From NCBI GenBank assembly GCA_026418295.1, contig JAOABP010000004.1, positions 62,001-126,000 of the forward strand: a DNA stretch of 64,000 bases. Reading direction: 5' to 3'. The position numbers were made by a program, and so were the translations under genes. Under the pieces are notes generated by a model. The model did no database searches. It saw only the letters and a list, made by a program, of their open reading frames with translations, and was not told the DNA's origin. This document shows positions 1-9,678 of the stretch, one piece after another; the first letter of the stretch is position 1, and every line of letters starts with the position of its first letter. The stretch comes from Caldifarciminota bacterium. Lineage in GTDB: Bacteria > Hydrothermota > Tepidihabitantia > Tepidihabitantales > Tepidihabitantaceae.

Positions 1-475
1 CGTCGTGCAGGATATACCAGTTCACCTCACCTTTCAAGCACCCGGACAGTGCAATCAGACCTTCATGATATCTGCTTAAGAGCTCTTTATCAACCCGCGG
101 TTTGTAATAAAATCCTTCCAGATAACCCAGAGAAACGAGTTTAATTAAATTGTGATATCCTGTTTCATTTTTGCACAGAAGAGTAAGGTGAAAGCTGGCT
201 TCGGGAATATCACTCCTGATTTCCCGCTCGCGACGATCCCGAGGGGCAACATACACTTCAGCACCGATTATCGGCTTTAAACCGACATTCCGTGCCGCCT
301 TGTAGAATTTAACCGCCCCAAACATATTGCCATGATCAGTTAAAGCCAGTGCCGTCATCCCCATTTCCTTTGCTCGCAGTACCAGCTCTTCAATCTTAGA
401 GGCTCCATCAAGAAGGCTGTATTCAGAATGGACGTGGAGATGAATAAAATCGGCGCCTTGTATTTTAGGGGGCAT
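1..475 (-). CDS. dnaE: DNA polymerase III alpha subunit, N-terminal PHP part (gene runs off the left edge)
   Basis: Own translation of the minus strand from ATG at 475: MPPKIQGADFIHLHVHSEYSLLDGASKIEELVLRAKEMGMTALALTDHGNMFGAVKFYKAARNVGLKPIIGAEVYVAPRDR, the canonical DnaE PHP start. Confidence 0.95.
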   Translation of the reverse strand, partial: MPPKIQGADFIHLHVHSEYSLLDGASKIEELVLRAKEMGMTALALTDHGNMFGAVKFYKAARNVGLKPIIGAEVYVAPRDRREREIRSDIPEASFHLTLLCKNETGYHNLIKLVSLGYLEGFYYKPRVDKELLSRYHEGLIALSGCLKGEVNWYILHD

Positions 476-670
476 ATTATATTTATATATCCAACTTCTC
501 TCCAAGTGTCAAACATAACACCCGCACACTGTCCTGAAGACTTATGTAAACAGCGAAAGCTCCCCCTCTGACTTGCTGACCAGCAATCAGCACCTGATCA
601 GCTATTAATTGTCTACCGGAGGATATATTTGATTTGCCAGATTACCAAGCCTGGTTACGATAAAAATAAC

Positions 671-698
671 TTGACAGAAAGTAAAATTGCGTTATAGT
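671..698 (+). promoter_or_regulatory. sigma70-like promoter TTGACA-N16-TATAGT upstream of the 782 gene
   Basis: TTGACA 671-676, 16-nt spacer, TATAGT 693-698. Confidence 0.6.
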
Positions 699-781
699 TA
701 TCATAGATTGCTGGGTTACAACGATTATCAAAGAGATTTCTGTATGGGGAGCAGAAAAATAATATAGAGAGAGGAGGAACT

Positions 782-1099
782 ATGCGTGGTCCTTACCTTC
801 TCCGTCCCCTGCAGGTAGATATCTCTGTACCGGATAAAATCGGGGGCGTATATTGTCTGTCCAAAAATTCCAAAAAAATTGAAATAGTTGCCCGGGCAGA
901 ACGTAACTTGCGTGACGCAATCAAGGCACACTGGAAAGAATACGAATTTTTCTGGTATGAACCGGCACTGACGCCCCGAGAGGCTTACTTAAATCAGTGC
1001 TACACCTATCACCGGTTTTGTGAAAATGGCAACGGCGGCCACGAACACCCGAAACCTCCGGAGAAAGTTGAAATCAAGTGCCCGGTTTGCGGTGTGTAA
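782..1099 (+). CDS. small protein, possible GIY-YIG-like fold
   Basis: SD GAGGAGG just upstream; IGGVYCLSKNSKKIEIVARAERNLRDAIKAHWKEYEFFWYEPALTPREAYLNQCYTYHRF resembles divergent GIY-YIG proteins. Confidence 0.65.
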   Translation: MRGPYLLRPLQVDISVPDKIGGVYCLSKNSKKIEIVARAERNLRDAIKAHWKEYEFFWYEPALTPREAYLNQCYTYHRFCENGNGGHEHPKPPEKVEIKCPVCGV

Positions 1100-1114
1100 T
1101 TGGGGATTATAAAT

Positions 1115-3856
1115 TTAATCAAGAATCTTGTTCTGAAGGAATACGTTATCTATAATTGGACTGGTGACACCGAAATAAACTTGTAATTTTGCGAAATTTA
1201 CTCTACTGGTACTTACCCCTAAATTCAACCTCAATGGTAAATAATGGGCTAAAACCAGATCGGTTCCGATCTCCAACCCCGCTCCGATATCCCAGTTAAC
1301 AGTATGAGAGGAAAATTTGTTGCTGACAACGCCACCTTCACTGAAAACCGCCGCATTCAGATTGCTCAAAAATAATGGTGCCAAGCCCAATCCCCTCTCT
1401 ACCCACAAGATCGGAAACCGGCCTTCAAGGCCACAAATAATTGCGCCTGCACCAGTCATCTGTGAACATCCGCGTAATCTTAACAAACCGGCTTTATTTC
1501 CGATTTCAAACGCTGAACCCCACGATGTATCACCGGCTGCTACCGCACCAGCAAAATGCATCTTCAGACTCCAGTTTCCAGACCTACTTCCCAGATATTC
1601 ATTCCAGACCAGCACAAATCTTACCAGATTACCGGATGAAAGCAATAAACTTGAACGAAAATCAGCCAAGATTCCTATATTTCTTCCCCTTGCCGGCGCC
1701 ACATTATAACGGAATATCTGAGCATTGCTGAAATTATAAAATCCGTCAAAAATCATGCTCATCTCGTGCTCGCGCTTAAACCTTAAACCCATGCCGAAAT
1801 TTTGCTGGCATTGTTGCCTGACCAGCGGCAAACTGACACCCAATCTTGCTTGTTGCAAACTTGACATTAATTTGCTACTTAATTCGAAAATCGGGCGGTA
1901 CCGATGGAGTTCATACACAAAACCCAGCAGCGGTGATCTTTGATGAATTTGGTAACCGGCAAAGCAGTAATAACGGTGAAACTGCAGTACATCCCAGCCG
2001 AATGTACCGGCTCCTATTGACCATCCATCACTGTATTGAAGCATCGGCAACCAGAATTTGGGCAACACTGAAGGTAAAGGAGAATAATAAAAAAGCTCAT
2101 ACGTATCCGTTTTAAAGCTGTAATTTGCATCAGGATAAGTGTCCGCATAGCTAACTGCTCTCTGCCACTGCTGTGGACTTATATCGGCGACACCAAGTTC
2201 CTCCCCCTTCTCGGTCAGAAGAGTAAATGCAACTTTACGGTTATCAGGTGAAATGGACGATTCAAAAACACCAGTCAGTACATTGGTGCACCGATAAAGC
2301 TCATTGGTCTCAACCGCATATGCATAAAGATTATAAGTTCCACTGCGATCTGATATGAAATATAAGTACTTACCTGTACGTGACCACCAGGGATTAATAT
2401 CATTTGCCCGGTCGCGAGTTATCGGTAGCATCCAGCCGGTTTTCAAATCCAAGATTTCAATATCCGAGTACCCACCAGTGCGCCACACATTCACAGCCAC
2501 CAGTCCGCCTCCGGGAGAAAAGCGCGGTGTCCGGAAATACTCCTGGTTATCAAGTTCTGCAACCACCGTCTGCTCGCCTGTTCGGTAATTGATAACCTTG
2601 AGCCGGCTCACGCCATCACAATTACTCACATAGACAAGATGAGTTGAATCCGGTGCAAAATCAGGATCAAATGCACGTTCCCCCTTTGTCAATCGAACCA
2701 CAGCTGGACGCCTTAACGCGTAAACAAAAATATCACCCTGAAGGTACCCGCTCCCTTCCTCAATTAGCTCTGAAAAGGCAAGATGTTCCCCGTCCGGTGA
2801 AACACTCAAATTGCCCAAAATCCGCCCCTCCCTGACAGTCCTTACTGTCATTGTTCCGAGCTCGAGTTCCCTGATCGCCGTCGTATTAACTGTGTTTGCA
2901 GAGAGGAAATAAATACTTTTCCCGGAATGCGACCAGACTGGAGAAGAGACATGAGTTTCTCCACAATTAATTCGTGTTATGGATGTCAAACTTTCTCGGT
3001 AAATCTCTGTTTTCAACGACTCAGCCTGTTGAATCAACCATTGTCTCCAATTACTCCAGAGTGAACTGGTAAATTTCCCGAAAACCTTTTTCATTGATCT
3101 ATCTTCAAGAAATGGCAGACAAAATGAATTTTTATAATTGAACTTCTCCCAGATGGAATCTCCATGTATTCTGGCTAAAAAGGACACAAAGCTGCTGCCG
3201 TAAAGATATGGTGCCAGTGCTGAGGGATACTGCTGAAGCTGATAATTGCTGCACTGGTCGAGATGAAGCAGACGCTTCTTCCATACAGCTTCGTTCAATA
3301 TCGAGCGCCATTCAACGCTCCGTAATCTTCCTATGGTGCTGAATCGGGTTTCGTTGTAAACTGCGTAGCCCTCAAGAAGCCAGGCCGGAAGTAGAGCATT
3401 GGGCAAGATAATTCTGCCGAAAATGCGACGCAGGATGCGAAGCGATCCATGACATTGATCCATCTGACATAGATGAGAAAATTCGTGGAGAATAAGAGTC
3501 CTCAACCAGTCGTCATCGTTATTTCTTGCATCACGCGGAAAAAATGGCAGTATGACAATTGTGTTTGCAGGAAAAGGCGTAGCATAACCATTATAACAAT
3601 CATAATAATCCGCGATGACAATTTGTACCCGCCCTTCAGGAATTCTAACACCATTATCCTTAAGTGTCTGTCTGACGTTTTCGGCTACTGAGGCCACTTT
3701 TCGCACCATTTCCATCCGTTCGTAGCCGGGAATACCATGGGCAGGGAAATGGATTGCAAAATGCTCTGATTCTAACGTAAACCAGTTAAACCCCGGATCA
3801 AACTGAACATTGCTCAGGCTGCAGAATAAAGTGAAGATCCAGCAAAAAAAATTCAT
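1115..3856 (-). CDS. secreted gluzincin-like peptidase (HEFSH) with TolB/PD40-like propeller and C-terminal Omp85-like barrel
   Basis: 913 aa; LILHEFSHLCQ (HExxH) and downstream LLEGYAVYNE; PD40-like repeats; C-terminal LLRLRGCSQMTGAGAIICGLEGRFPILW resembles the Omp85 LRGY...E.RFPL region. Confidence 0.75.
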   Translation of the reverse strand: MNFFCWIFTLFCSLSNVQFDPGFNWFTLESEHFAIHFPAHGIPGYERMEMVRKVASVAENVRQTLKDNGVRIPEGRVQIVIADYYDCYNGYATPFPANTIVILPFFPRDARNNDDDWLRTLILHEFSHLCQMDQCHGSLRILRRIFGRIILPNALLPAWLLEGYAVYNETRFSTIGRLRSVEWRSILNEAVWKKRLLHLDQCSNYQLQQYPSALAPYLYGSSFVSFLARIHGDSIWEKFNYKNSFCLPFLEDRSMKKVFGKFTSSLWSNWRQWLIQQAESLKTEIYRESLTSITRINCGETHVSSPVWSHSGKSIYFLSANTVNTTAIRELELGTMTVRTVREGRILGNLSVSPDGEHLAFSELIEEGSGYLQGDIFVYALRRPAVVRLTKGERAFDPDFAPDSTHLVYVSNCDGVSRLKVINYRTGEQTVVAELDNQEYFRTPRFSPGGGLVAVNVWRTGGYSDIEILDLKTGWMLPITRDRANDINPWWSRTGKYLYFISDRSGTYNLYAYAVETNELYRCTNVLTGVFESSISPDNRKVAFTLLTEKGEELGVADISPQQWQRAVSYADTYPDANYSFKTDTYELFYYSPLPSVLPKFWLPMLQYSDGWSIGAGTFGWDVLQFHRYYCFAGYQIHQRSPLLGFVYELHRYRPIFELSSKLMSSLQQARLGVSLPLVRQQCQQNFGMGLRFKREHEMSMIFDGFYNFSNAQIFRYNVAPARGRNIGILADFRSSLLLSSGNLVRFVLVWNEYLGSRSGNWSLKMHFAGAVAAGDTSWGSAFEIGNKAGLLRLRGCSQMTGAGAIICGLEGRFPILWVERGLGLAPLFLSNLNAAVFSEGGVVSNKFSSHTVNWDIGAGLEIGTDLVLAHYLPLRLNLGVSTSRVNFAKLQVYFGVTSPIIDNVFLQNKILD

Positions 3857-5007
3857 CGGGCAACCAATCTCTTCAGCAGAACAGTAGCAAAACAGCCCGG
3901 CGGCAAATCAAAGGCGAGTCGAATTTTATATTTATCAGGGTATAACTCATCAGTCTGTGGCTGATCTATTTTGAGTTTATCGGGCTTGAATACTGCCGGG
4001 CGCTTCCAGGATTTAAAATACAATCCCTTGATGCGGAATTTCAATTTCAGCATTTTGAGTTCCAAGCCCTCCTTTTCCAGCACCGAGTTAACAATACGCT
4101 CCACCCTTTCACTCTCATATTCTGCATGGGGACCGGGTGTGGGTATTGAAAGCTGTCCGAGGTATTTTGCATCCTGTGTGCTCAAGTTCCCGAAAAACGC
4201 CATTACCCCCAGGTTATATCGAACCCGGAAACGGACTACACCCATTTCCTCCAGCAGTAATCGTAGAACCTCATTCCACAACCAGGACTGGTAGGCATTG
4301 ATAAAAAGTTCAAGGAGTGTTTTGGGTAACAATTTTATCGCACCTTCAAAGTCTCGCGGTCGCTGCAAAAGGTGCTTCACTGCTTTCTTCCCTTCAAAAG
4401 GGACGATTTCAAGGCATTTCTGCCAGTTGCCCCAGTTTAGCGCCAGCTCCTGTTTGACTTTTCGCGTCCGGGAGTCATCACTGGCAGATGGCGTGGCAAG
4501 AAAAAGTTTCAACGCCCCGTTGTAATGGCCATCGATTAATTTCCGGGCAATAAACCCGGCATGATGCCGGGCCGACCCGAACCGCTGTTCATCATAATAG
4601 TTAGCCACTCCGTAACATTCAACCGCAGGCAATGATTGCTCAATTGTTTTAACCTCATCTGCATTCAGACAGCGAACCGTAATCTGAAATCGATTTGCCA
4701 TCAATCGCTCCGGAGTTACTGGCTCATCCGCCATACCTATGCGGATCAATCGGTAATTTGATGATGTAATCTGTTCGGGTCCATTGCCGGGCAGAGATAG
4801 ATACTGAATTGAAAACGAGTAACGGTCCTTGAGCCCGGCACGAGATAAACCATTTAATTGATAACGAACCTGGATATCGCGGATGACATCGAGCGTGTTC
4901 CAGAACCTTTTTTCCAGCCGGTAGATAGAATATCTACCTCGGTTCTTGATTTTCATACGGACAATTTCCTCCACGCAAAAATCATCCGGATGACATTTTA
5001 TTTTCAT
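3853..5007 (-). CDS. truD: tRNA pseudouridine(13) synthase TruD
   Basis: [15 protein letters not shown]...[14 protein letters not shown]...[23 protein letters not shown]; start placed at internal Met (ORF track begins at 5079). Confidence 0.88.
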   Translation of the reverse strand: MKIKCHPDDFCVEEIVRMKIKNRGRYSIYRLEKRFWNTLDVIRDIQVRYQLNGLSRAGLKDRYSFSIQYLSLPGNGPEQITSSNYRLIRIGMADEPVTPERLMANRFQITVRCLNADEVKTIEQSLPAVECYGVANYYDEQRFGSARHHAGFIARKLIDGHYNGALKLFLATPSASDDSRTRKVKQELALNWGNWQKCLEIVPFEGKKAVKHLLQRPRDFEGAIKLLPKTLLELFINAYQSWLWNEVLRLLLEEMGVVRFRVRYNLGVMAFFGNLSTQDAKYLGQLSIPTPGPHAEYESERVERIVNSVLEKEGLELKMLKLKFRIKGLYFKSWKRPAVFKPDKLKIDQPQTDELYPDKYKIRLAFDLPPGCFATVLLKRLVAR

Positions 5008-5282
5008 GCCCTGACACTGCGTAGAACCATAATCATTCCAATGATTACAAAAATTGCGCCGGCGACCAGATTGACCCATTTTGTCGGTACAACTTTAGTC
5101 AAATTTGCCCCAAGAATTGCTGCCAGAAATGAAGATACGGTCAGCGCCAGTACACTTCCGAGGAAAACCGGCCAGAAGCTTCGGAATCCGCTTGCAAAAG
5201 AGAATGTCGCCAGCTGAGTCTTATCTCCCAGTTCTGCAAGAAAAATTGTTATGAACGTTACACTAAAACATTTCCAGTCCAC
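5004..5282 (-). CDS. GDT1/TMEM165 (UPF0016) family, half-size
   Basis: [25 protein letters not shown], the hallmark ELGDKT motif, present once; probable GTG start at 5282. Confidence 0.85.
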   Translation of the reverse strand: MDWKCFSVTFITIFLAELGDKTQLATFSFASGFRSFWPVFLGSVLALTVSSFLAAILGANLTKVVPTKWVNLVAGAIFVIIGMIMVLRSVRA

Positions 5283-5283
5283 T

Positions 5284-6210
5284 TTATCCTCCCTTTGCGA
5301 CCGCCGAAACTTCTTCTGCTTTTCCAATTGGCTGGACATTCAAATCGGACGCTATCCTTTTTACCAGCCCGCTGAGAATCTTTCCTGGTCCGACCTCCCA
5401 GAAAAACTGGCACCCCAACTCCCGGGCACTGTAGATGGTATCAATCCAGCGAACTGGAGAAACCAGCTGGCGGGCAAGGTTACGCCGGATTTCATCTGCC
5501 GAGTACGCGGGTCTGCCAGTAACATTCATAATCACCGGAAACTTGGGATCTGCCAGCTCAAATTGCCCGAGATAGGCAGCAAACTCGCTTGCTGATTCCT
5601 CAAGCAATGGTGAATGAAATGCTCCGGATACCGGCAGCGGCACCACTTTTAACGCACCTTTTTCCCTTGCTGCGCTCATTGCCAATTGTACTGCTTCCGG
5701 TTCGCCGGAAATGACGGTCTGTTTCGGCTCATTGTAATTTGCGGGCACGACCACCCCTGTCACCTCCCTACATATCTGTTCAACTACACTGCTTTCAATA
5801 CCGATGATTGCCGCCATCATACCCGGCCTTTTTTCACCTTCTCTAAACATCAATTCAGCCCGCCTCTTAACCAGCTTCAAAACTGCTTCAAATTCAAGGC
5901 AACCGGCAGCATAAAGAGCCGAATACTCCCCCAGAGAATGCCCGGCAGCGAGAATCGGTGTAATGGCATCCTTCAAAACTGCCAGAACTGCCATTGAATG
6001 CACAAGAATGGCAGGTTGAGTATACCGTGTCTGACGGAGCTCTTCCTCCGGTCCTTCAAATGATATCCTCCTGATAGGAATCTCAAGTACCTCTTCAGCC
6101 CGTTCGTATACCACCCGCGCCGCCGCAAAATTATTATAAAGATCCTTGCCCATGCCGACATACTGCGACCCCTGACCGGGGAATAAAAACCCCACATGAT
6201 TATTCATCAT
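5284..6210 (-). CDS. fabD: malonyl-CoA:ACP transacylase
   Basis: [18 protein letters not shown]...[16 protein letters not shown]. Confidence 0.95.
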   Translation of the reverse strand: MMNNHVGFLFPGQGSQYVGMGKDLYNNFAAARVVYERAEEVLEIPIRRISFEGPEEELRQTRYTQPAILVHSMAVLAVLKDAITPILAAGHSLGEYSALYAAGCLEFEAVLKLVKRRAELMFREGEKRPGMMAAIIGIESSVVEQICREVTGVVVPANYNEPKQTVISGEPEAVQLAMSAAREKGALKVVPLPVSGAFHSPLLEESASEFAAYLGQFELADPKFPVIMNVTGRPAYSADEIRRNLARQLVSPVRWIDTIYSARELGCQFFWEVGPGKILSGLVKRIASDLNVQPIGKAEEVSAVAKGG

Positions 6211-6236
6211 TGCCTCCTTTTGAACATTACTCTGGG

Positions 6237-6264
6237 ATAATAAAAGTTATTTTCTCTCAGTCAA
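6237..6264 (-). promoter_or_regulatory. sigma70-like promoter TTGACT-N16-TATTAT upstream of fabD
   Basis: minus strand TTGACT (6264-6259), 16 nt, TATTAT (6242-6237). Confidence 0.5.
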
Positions 6265-6295
6265 GCTGACCTCAACGATTTTATCGTCAACAGTG

Positions 6296-7171
6296 TCAGA
6301 TAATATGAATTTCTATCCGGGAATGTTTTGGTTGAGTGCCGGGAATAAACCGGGGCACAACCTTTAACCCATCGGAAGGGAAAACTACTCTTCGCCGAAT
6401 TTCGGTTTCTAATACCCGGCAGCGATCGGCGGAAAGCTGTTCCTTCTCACTGTAAACATAAACTACAGTTTCCTTTCTAAACCGTTCCTTAATCAGATTG
6501 GCAACTTCATCCAGGCGGGCGTTCGCATCGGAAGTAAATTCTGCGCCATTGGGAATGAAAAGCATATCGGCAGCAATGGAAACAATCCACTCGTTTTTCT
6601 CCTGCCACACGACCGCATTTATCTTCTGTGGCTCACAACTAATGCGCGTCTGATTACCATGCGCATCATAGGCACTGAAGGTAAAACTGTAGACATCTCC
6701 GGTTGCTATTGGCTCACCTGCATCATTCCTTCCGTCCCAAATAATTACTGCCGGAGGTATCCCCTTTCCCTGAACCCGACGTACTCTCTCCCCCAGTGAA
6801 TTGGCGATTTCCAGTTCCCATGATGCTACGCGTTTTTCAAATTTGGGCAGGAAAACCAGAATGTCACCCTGAACCAGTGTCCTTTCTACAGGCACACGGA
6901 GAAAGGACGATTTAATGAAATGCTGAGGAATGGTAAGCGAATCAATTGCCTGCAACAGCCCGTCGTCAAATATATAGCTCCCCGGCGCCAGCAGGTCATT
7001 AAGCGGCGCCCACGGATCAAGCTGTGGAGGAAAAAACAGTTTCTGATCGCTTATTTTCATTTCCGCTTCGCCGGTGATGAGTTCCTCTCCTAATGCATGT
7101 TCAGCAGGTGGTTTCTGCTGCGAACTGTCCGGACTTTGCGCAAAAAGCAACAATACAAATACCAGATTCAT
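6296..7171 (-). CDS. envelope protein with FlgD-like Ig segment and OmpA-like C-terminus
   Basis: signal peptide; NSLGERVRRVQGKGIPPAVIIWDGRNDAGEPIATGDVYSFTF; C-terminal RLDEVANLIKERF... Confidence 0.65.
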   Translation of the reverse strand: MNLVFVLLLFAQSPDSSQQKPPAEHALGEELITGEAEMKISDQKLFFPPQLDPWAPLNDLLAPGSYIFDDGLLQAIDSLTIPQHFIKSSFLRVPVERTLVQGDILVFLPKFEKRVASWELEIANSLGERVRRVQGKGIPPAVIIWDGRNDAGEPIATGDVYSFTFSAYDAHGNQTRISCEPQKINAVVWQEKNEWIVSIAADMLFIPNGAEFTSDANARLDEVANLIKERFRKETVVYVYSEKEQLSADRCRVLETEIRRRVVFPSDGLKVVPRFIPGTQPKHSRIEIHII

Positions 7172-7177
7172 ATATTA

Positions 7178-8098
7178 TTAAGACAGCTGGAAAACAAAAG
7201 TAATGTCTCCCCACTGCTCTTCTGCCTTGACGCCTGTTCCAAGAGGTGCAAATTCCCAGCAGCGCACCGCATCTACCACTACCTGATCAAGCTCGGGATA
7301 ACCGGAACTGGAGAGTACTTGAGGGATCCCCTTAACCTGTCCATTGGGCAGAACCCAGATACGCACGGTCACCGTCCCGCTGATATGCTGATCGAGCGCC
7401 CATTTCGGATACTTGGGTTTCACTTTCTTGATAATCTCCCGTTGCGAAATCGGACCCGCGATCTGAAAACTCGTCCCGCGCGACACCGGAACCTGAACGG
7501 TGGACTGAACCTGCTCAGGTGGTGGCGGCAGGGCACTGCGTGCCCTTGCAGCCACCGGACGGTGTTCAATACTCAGCTGCGGTTGCGGCTGTTGAGGAAC
7601 CCCTGGTATCCCTCTCAGCCCCATACCGGCCCCGCTGCCACTGCCGCTACCGCGGGAAAGCGAAATGGGTGCCTGAGCCAGGATCTCTTCGGTAGTCTGA
7701 GCAGCTCCCTTTCCCCCGATTCTAATCACATCCATCTCACCATCGCGCGCGAGTTCATAACGGTCCAGCTCAATCCGTGCCTGCGATTCCGACCGCTCCA
7801 GTGTTGAACTTAAATCCAGCGGTGCCACCTCCTCAGATGCTACGCCCGTACCATAGGTGGGGACTGCGACGTCCCCGGCATCTTGTCCTCCGCCACCGGC
7901 AGGTAACGGATTCTGACTGAGCACCCTGGCGACTTCCGGCCGGTAGGTTACATCCATAAAAGTCACCTCCTGCAAATCCCACTCCGCCTCCCCGGAAGTA
8001 CGATAGCGGGAAAGCAGCAACAGCAGAGAAATATGGACTATCGTCGATATTACAAGCGCAATCTCAAAAGCACGTAAAGACCGTTCCCGATCCATCAT
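7178..8098 (-). CDS. TonB family protein
   Basis: N-terminal TM; C-terminal KVKPKYPKWALDQHISGTVTVRIWVLPNGQVKGIPQVLSSSGYPELDQVVVDAVRCWEF. Confidence 0.88.
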   Translation of the reverse strand: MMDRERSLRAFEIALVISTIVHISLLLLLSRYRTSGEAEWDLQEVTFMDVTYRPEVARVLSQNPLPAGGGGQDAGDVAVPTYGTGVASEEVAPLDLSSTLERSESQARIELDRYELARDGEMDVIRIGGKGAAQTTEEILAQAPISLSRGSGSGSGAGMGLRGIPGVPQQPQPQLSIEHRPVAARARSALPPPPEQVQSTVQVPVSRGTSFQIAGPISQREIIKKVKPKYPKWALDQHISGTVTVRIWVLPNGQVKGIPQVLSSSGYPELDQVVVDAVRCWEFAPLGTGVKAEEQWGDITFVFQLS

Positions 8099-8497
8099 TT
8101 ATCCACCCTGATTGATCTTTTTTGTTGCACAGGCAATCCGCAAAGCGCCTGCCTGCCGGGCGCAGGCAAGTATATCCAGCACCGATGAATGGAGACACTG
8201 CTTATCTGCCCGGATAACGACCAGAATATAGGGGTCACGGGCAATTTCACTGGCGATACCATCCTTGAGTTCCTCAAGGTCGGCAACCGGTTGATCATTG
8301 AGAAACAACTGCCCCTGAGCAGTCAGGGTTATCGTCACATCATTTTCAGTCTTGCGTTCCGCAGTGTGAGTCTGAGGAACATCCACCGGCGTCGAATTAT
8401 GAGTCAACACCATTGGTGCAACTACCATCATTACCAGCACCAGGATCAGACCGACACATGCCATTGGAAGAATGTCAATATTAGGTGCTTCCTTCAT
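8099..8497 (-). CDS. ExbD/TolR biopolymer transport protein
   Basis: NIDILPMACVGLILVLVMMVVAPM; DPYILVVIRADKQCLHSSVLDIL. Confidence 0.85.
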   Translation of the reverse strand: MKEAPNIDILPMACVGLILVLVMMVVAPMVLTHNSTPVDVPQTHTAERKTENDVTITLTAQGQLFLNDQPVADLEELKDGIASEIARDPYILVVIRADKQCLHSSVLDILACARQAGALRIACATKKINQGG

Positions 8498-8925
8498 CTT
8501 ACCCTCCTCGTCCGCAGCAATGCAAGATCAGCAGCCCCGGCCTGCTTGGCTAAATCCAAGATCCGCATCACCTGTTCATACCTCACTCCCTCTTCTGCTG
8601 CCACAACCACCCGGCGTTCCACACTCCGTTGCAGCAATTTGGGCAAAAGTTCACTCAGGTTGTCAAAACTCACCTGGGCTTCGTTCAACAGAATCTTGCC
8701 TTCTTTTGTAATGTAGATATTTGCCTTGATATCCGACCCCGGCTCATTGGCACCAGCCCTGGCTGCGCTTGGAGCAGAAACAAAAATTCCCGACTCAAAA
8801 AACAGTGGCATTGAAACCATGAAGGCAATTACCAGGGACAGTGCAACATCAACCAGCGAATTCAGAATCAATCCGCTGGGGCGGGGACGCTCAAGGCTTC
8901 TCCGGCGCATACTCAGAACTTCCAA
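8494..8925 (-). CDS. ExbD/TolR biopolymer transport protein (second copy)
   Basis: LILNSLVDVALSLVIAFMVSMPLFFESGI; ITKEGKILLNEAQVSF. Confidence 0.85.
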   Translation of the reverse strand: MEVLSMRRRSLERPRPSGLILNSLVDVALSLVIAFMVSMPLFFESGIFVSAPSAARAGANEPGSDIKANIYITKEGKILLNEAQVSFDNLSELLPKLLQRSVERRVVVAAEEGVRYEQVMRILDLAKQAGAADLALLRTRRVR

Positions 8926-9635
8926 GCTTTATCCTCGGCAGCTGACGGCTGAGACTGGGGCAAAACGACCTGAGATGGTGCATTTGCCTCTGGTGGAACT
9001 CCCGGACCACCTTGCAGCTTGTAGCGCTGAAGCATCACTACGAGCCGTTCCGCAGTGCTTTCAAGGGACATAGCCAGATCCGCCGCTTTTTTGGAAAAGT
9101 AATTGTAAAAAAACAGCACCGGAATTCCGATTAGTAGGCCGAACGCTGTGGTCAACAATGCCTCTGCGATACCCTTGGACACGACTGCCGGACCGCCAGA
9201 ACCGGTTGCTGCTATATTACTGAAGGCACCAATCAGACCGGTAACCGTTCCCAGCAATCCCAGAAGCGTAGCTGCATTTGCCAGCGTCCCCATACCCCCA
9301 AGCAGTCGCTCGTATTTTATCCTTTCTTCCAGAATCAGACTGTAAAGCAAATCAGAAAGTTCGTCAGCATTCAAAGTGAGGTTGTCCAGCGCAACGGCAA
9401 ATAGTCTGCCAAGCGGATTTTTCAGATTCCGGCTCCAGTTCAGGGCAGCCTCAACACCTGACCGCCCCAGTATCTGCCGGAGTTCTAGCAAACCTTTTGC
9501 CGTATTAAATCGATTTCTGGTAAAATACCAGAACCGTTCGATTATCAGTGCCAGTGCTACAATCGATGCCAGAAGTAAAATCACCATTACCGCACTGCTT
9601 CTGAAAATTGAAATCAGACTCTGTCCCATGATCAT
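8913..9635 (-). CDS. ExbB/TolQ/MotA-family proton channel
   Basis: GMGTLANAATLLGLLGTVTGLIGAFSNIA...VSKGIAEALLTTAFGLLIGIPVLFFYNYF. Confidence 0.92.
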   Translation of the reverse strand: MIMGQSLISIFRSSAVMVILLLASIVALALIIERFWYFTRNRFNTAKGLLELRQILGRSGVEAALNWSRNLKNPLGRLFAVALDNLTLNADELSDLLYSLILEERIKYERLLGGMGTLANAATLLGLLGTVTGLIGAFSNIAATGSGGPAVVSKGIAEALLTTAFGLLIGIPVLFFYNYFSKKAADLAMSLESTAERLVVMLQRYKLQGGPGVPPEANAPSQVVLPQSQPSAAEDKAWKF

Positions 9636-9678
9636 GGTTGTCTTCCTCCTGTCTGCCTGTTAAAATGATTACCACTCA

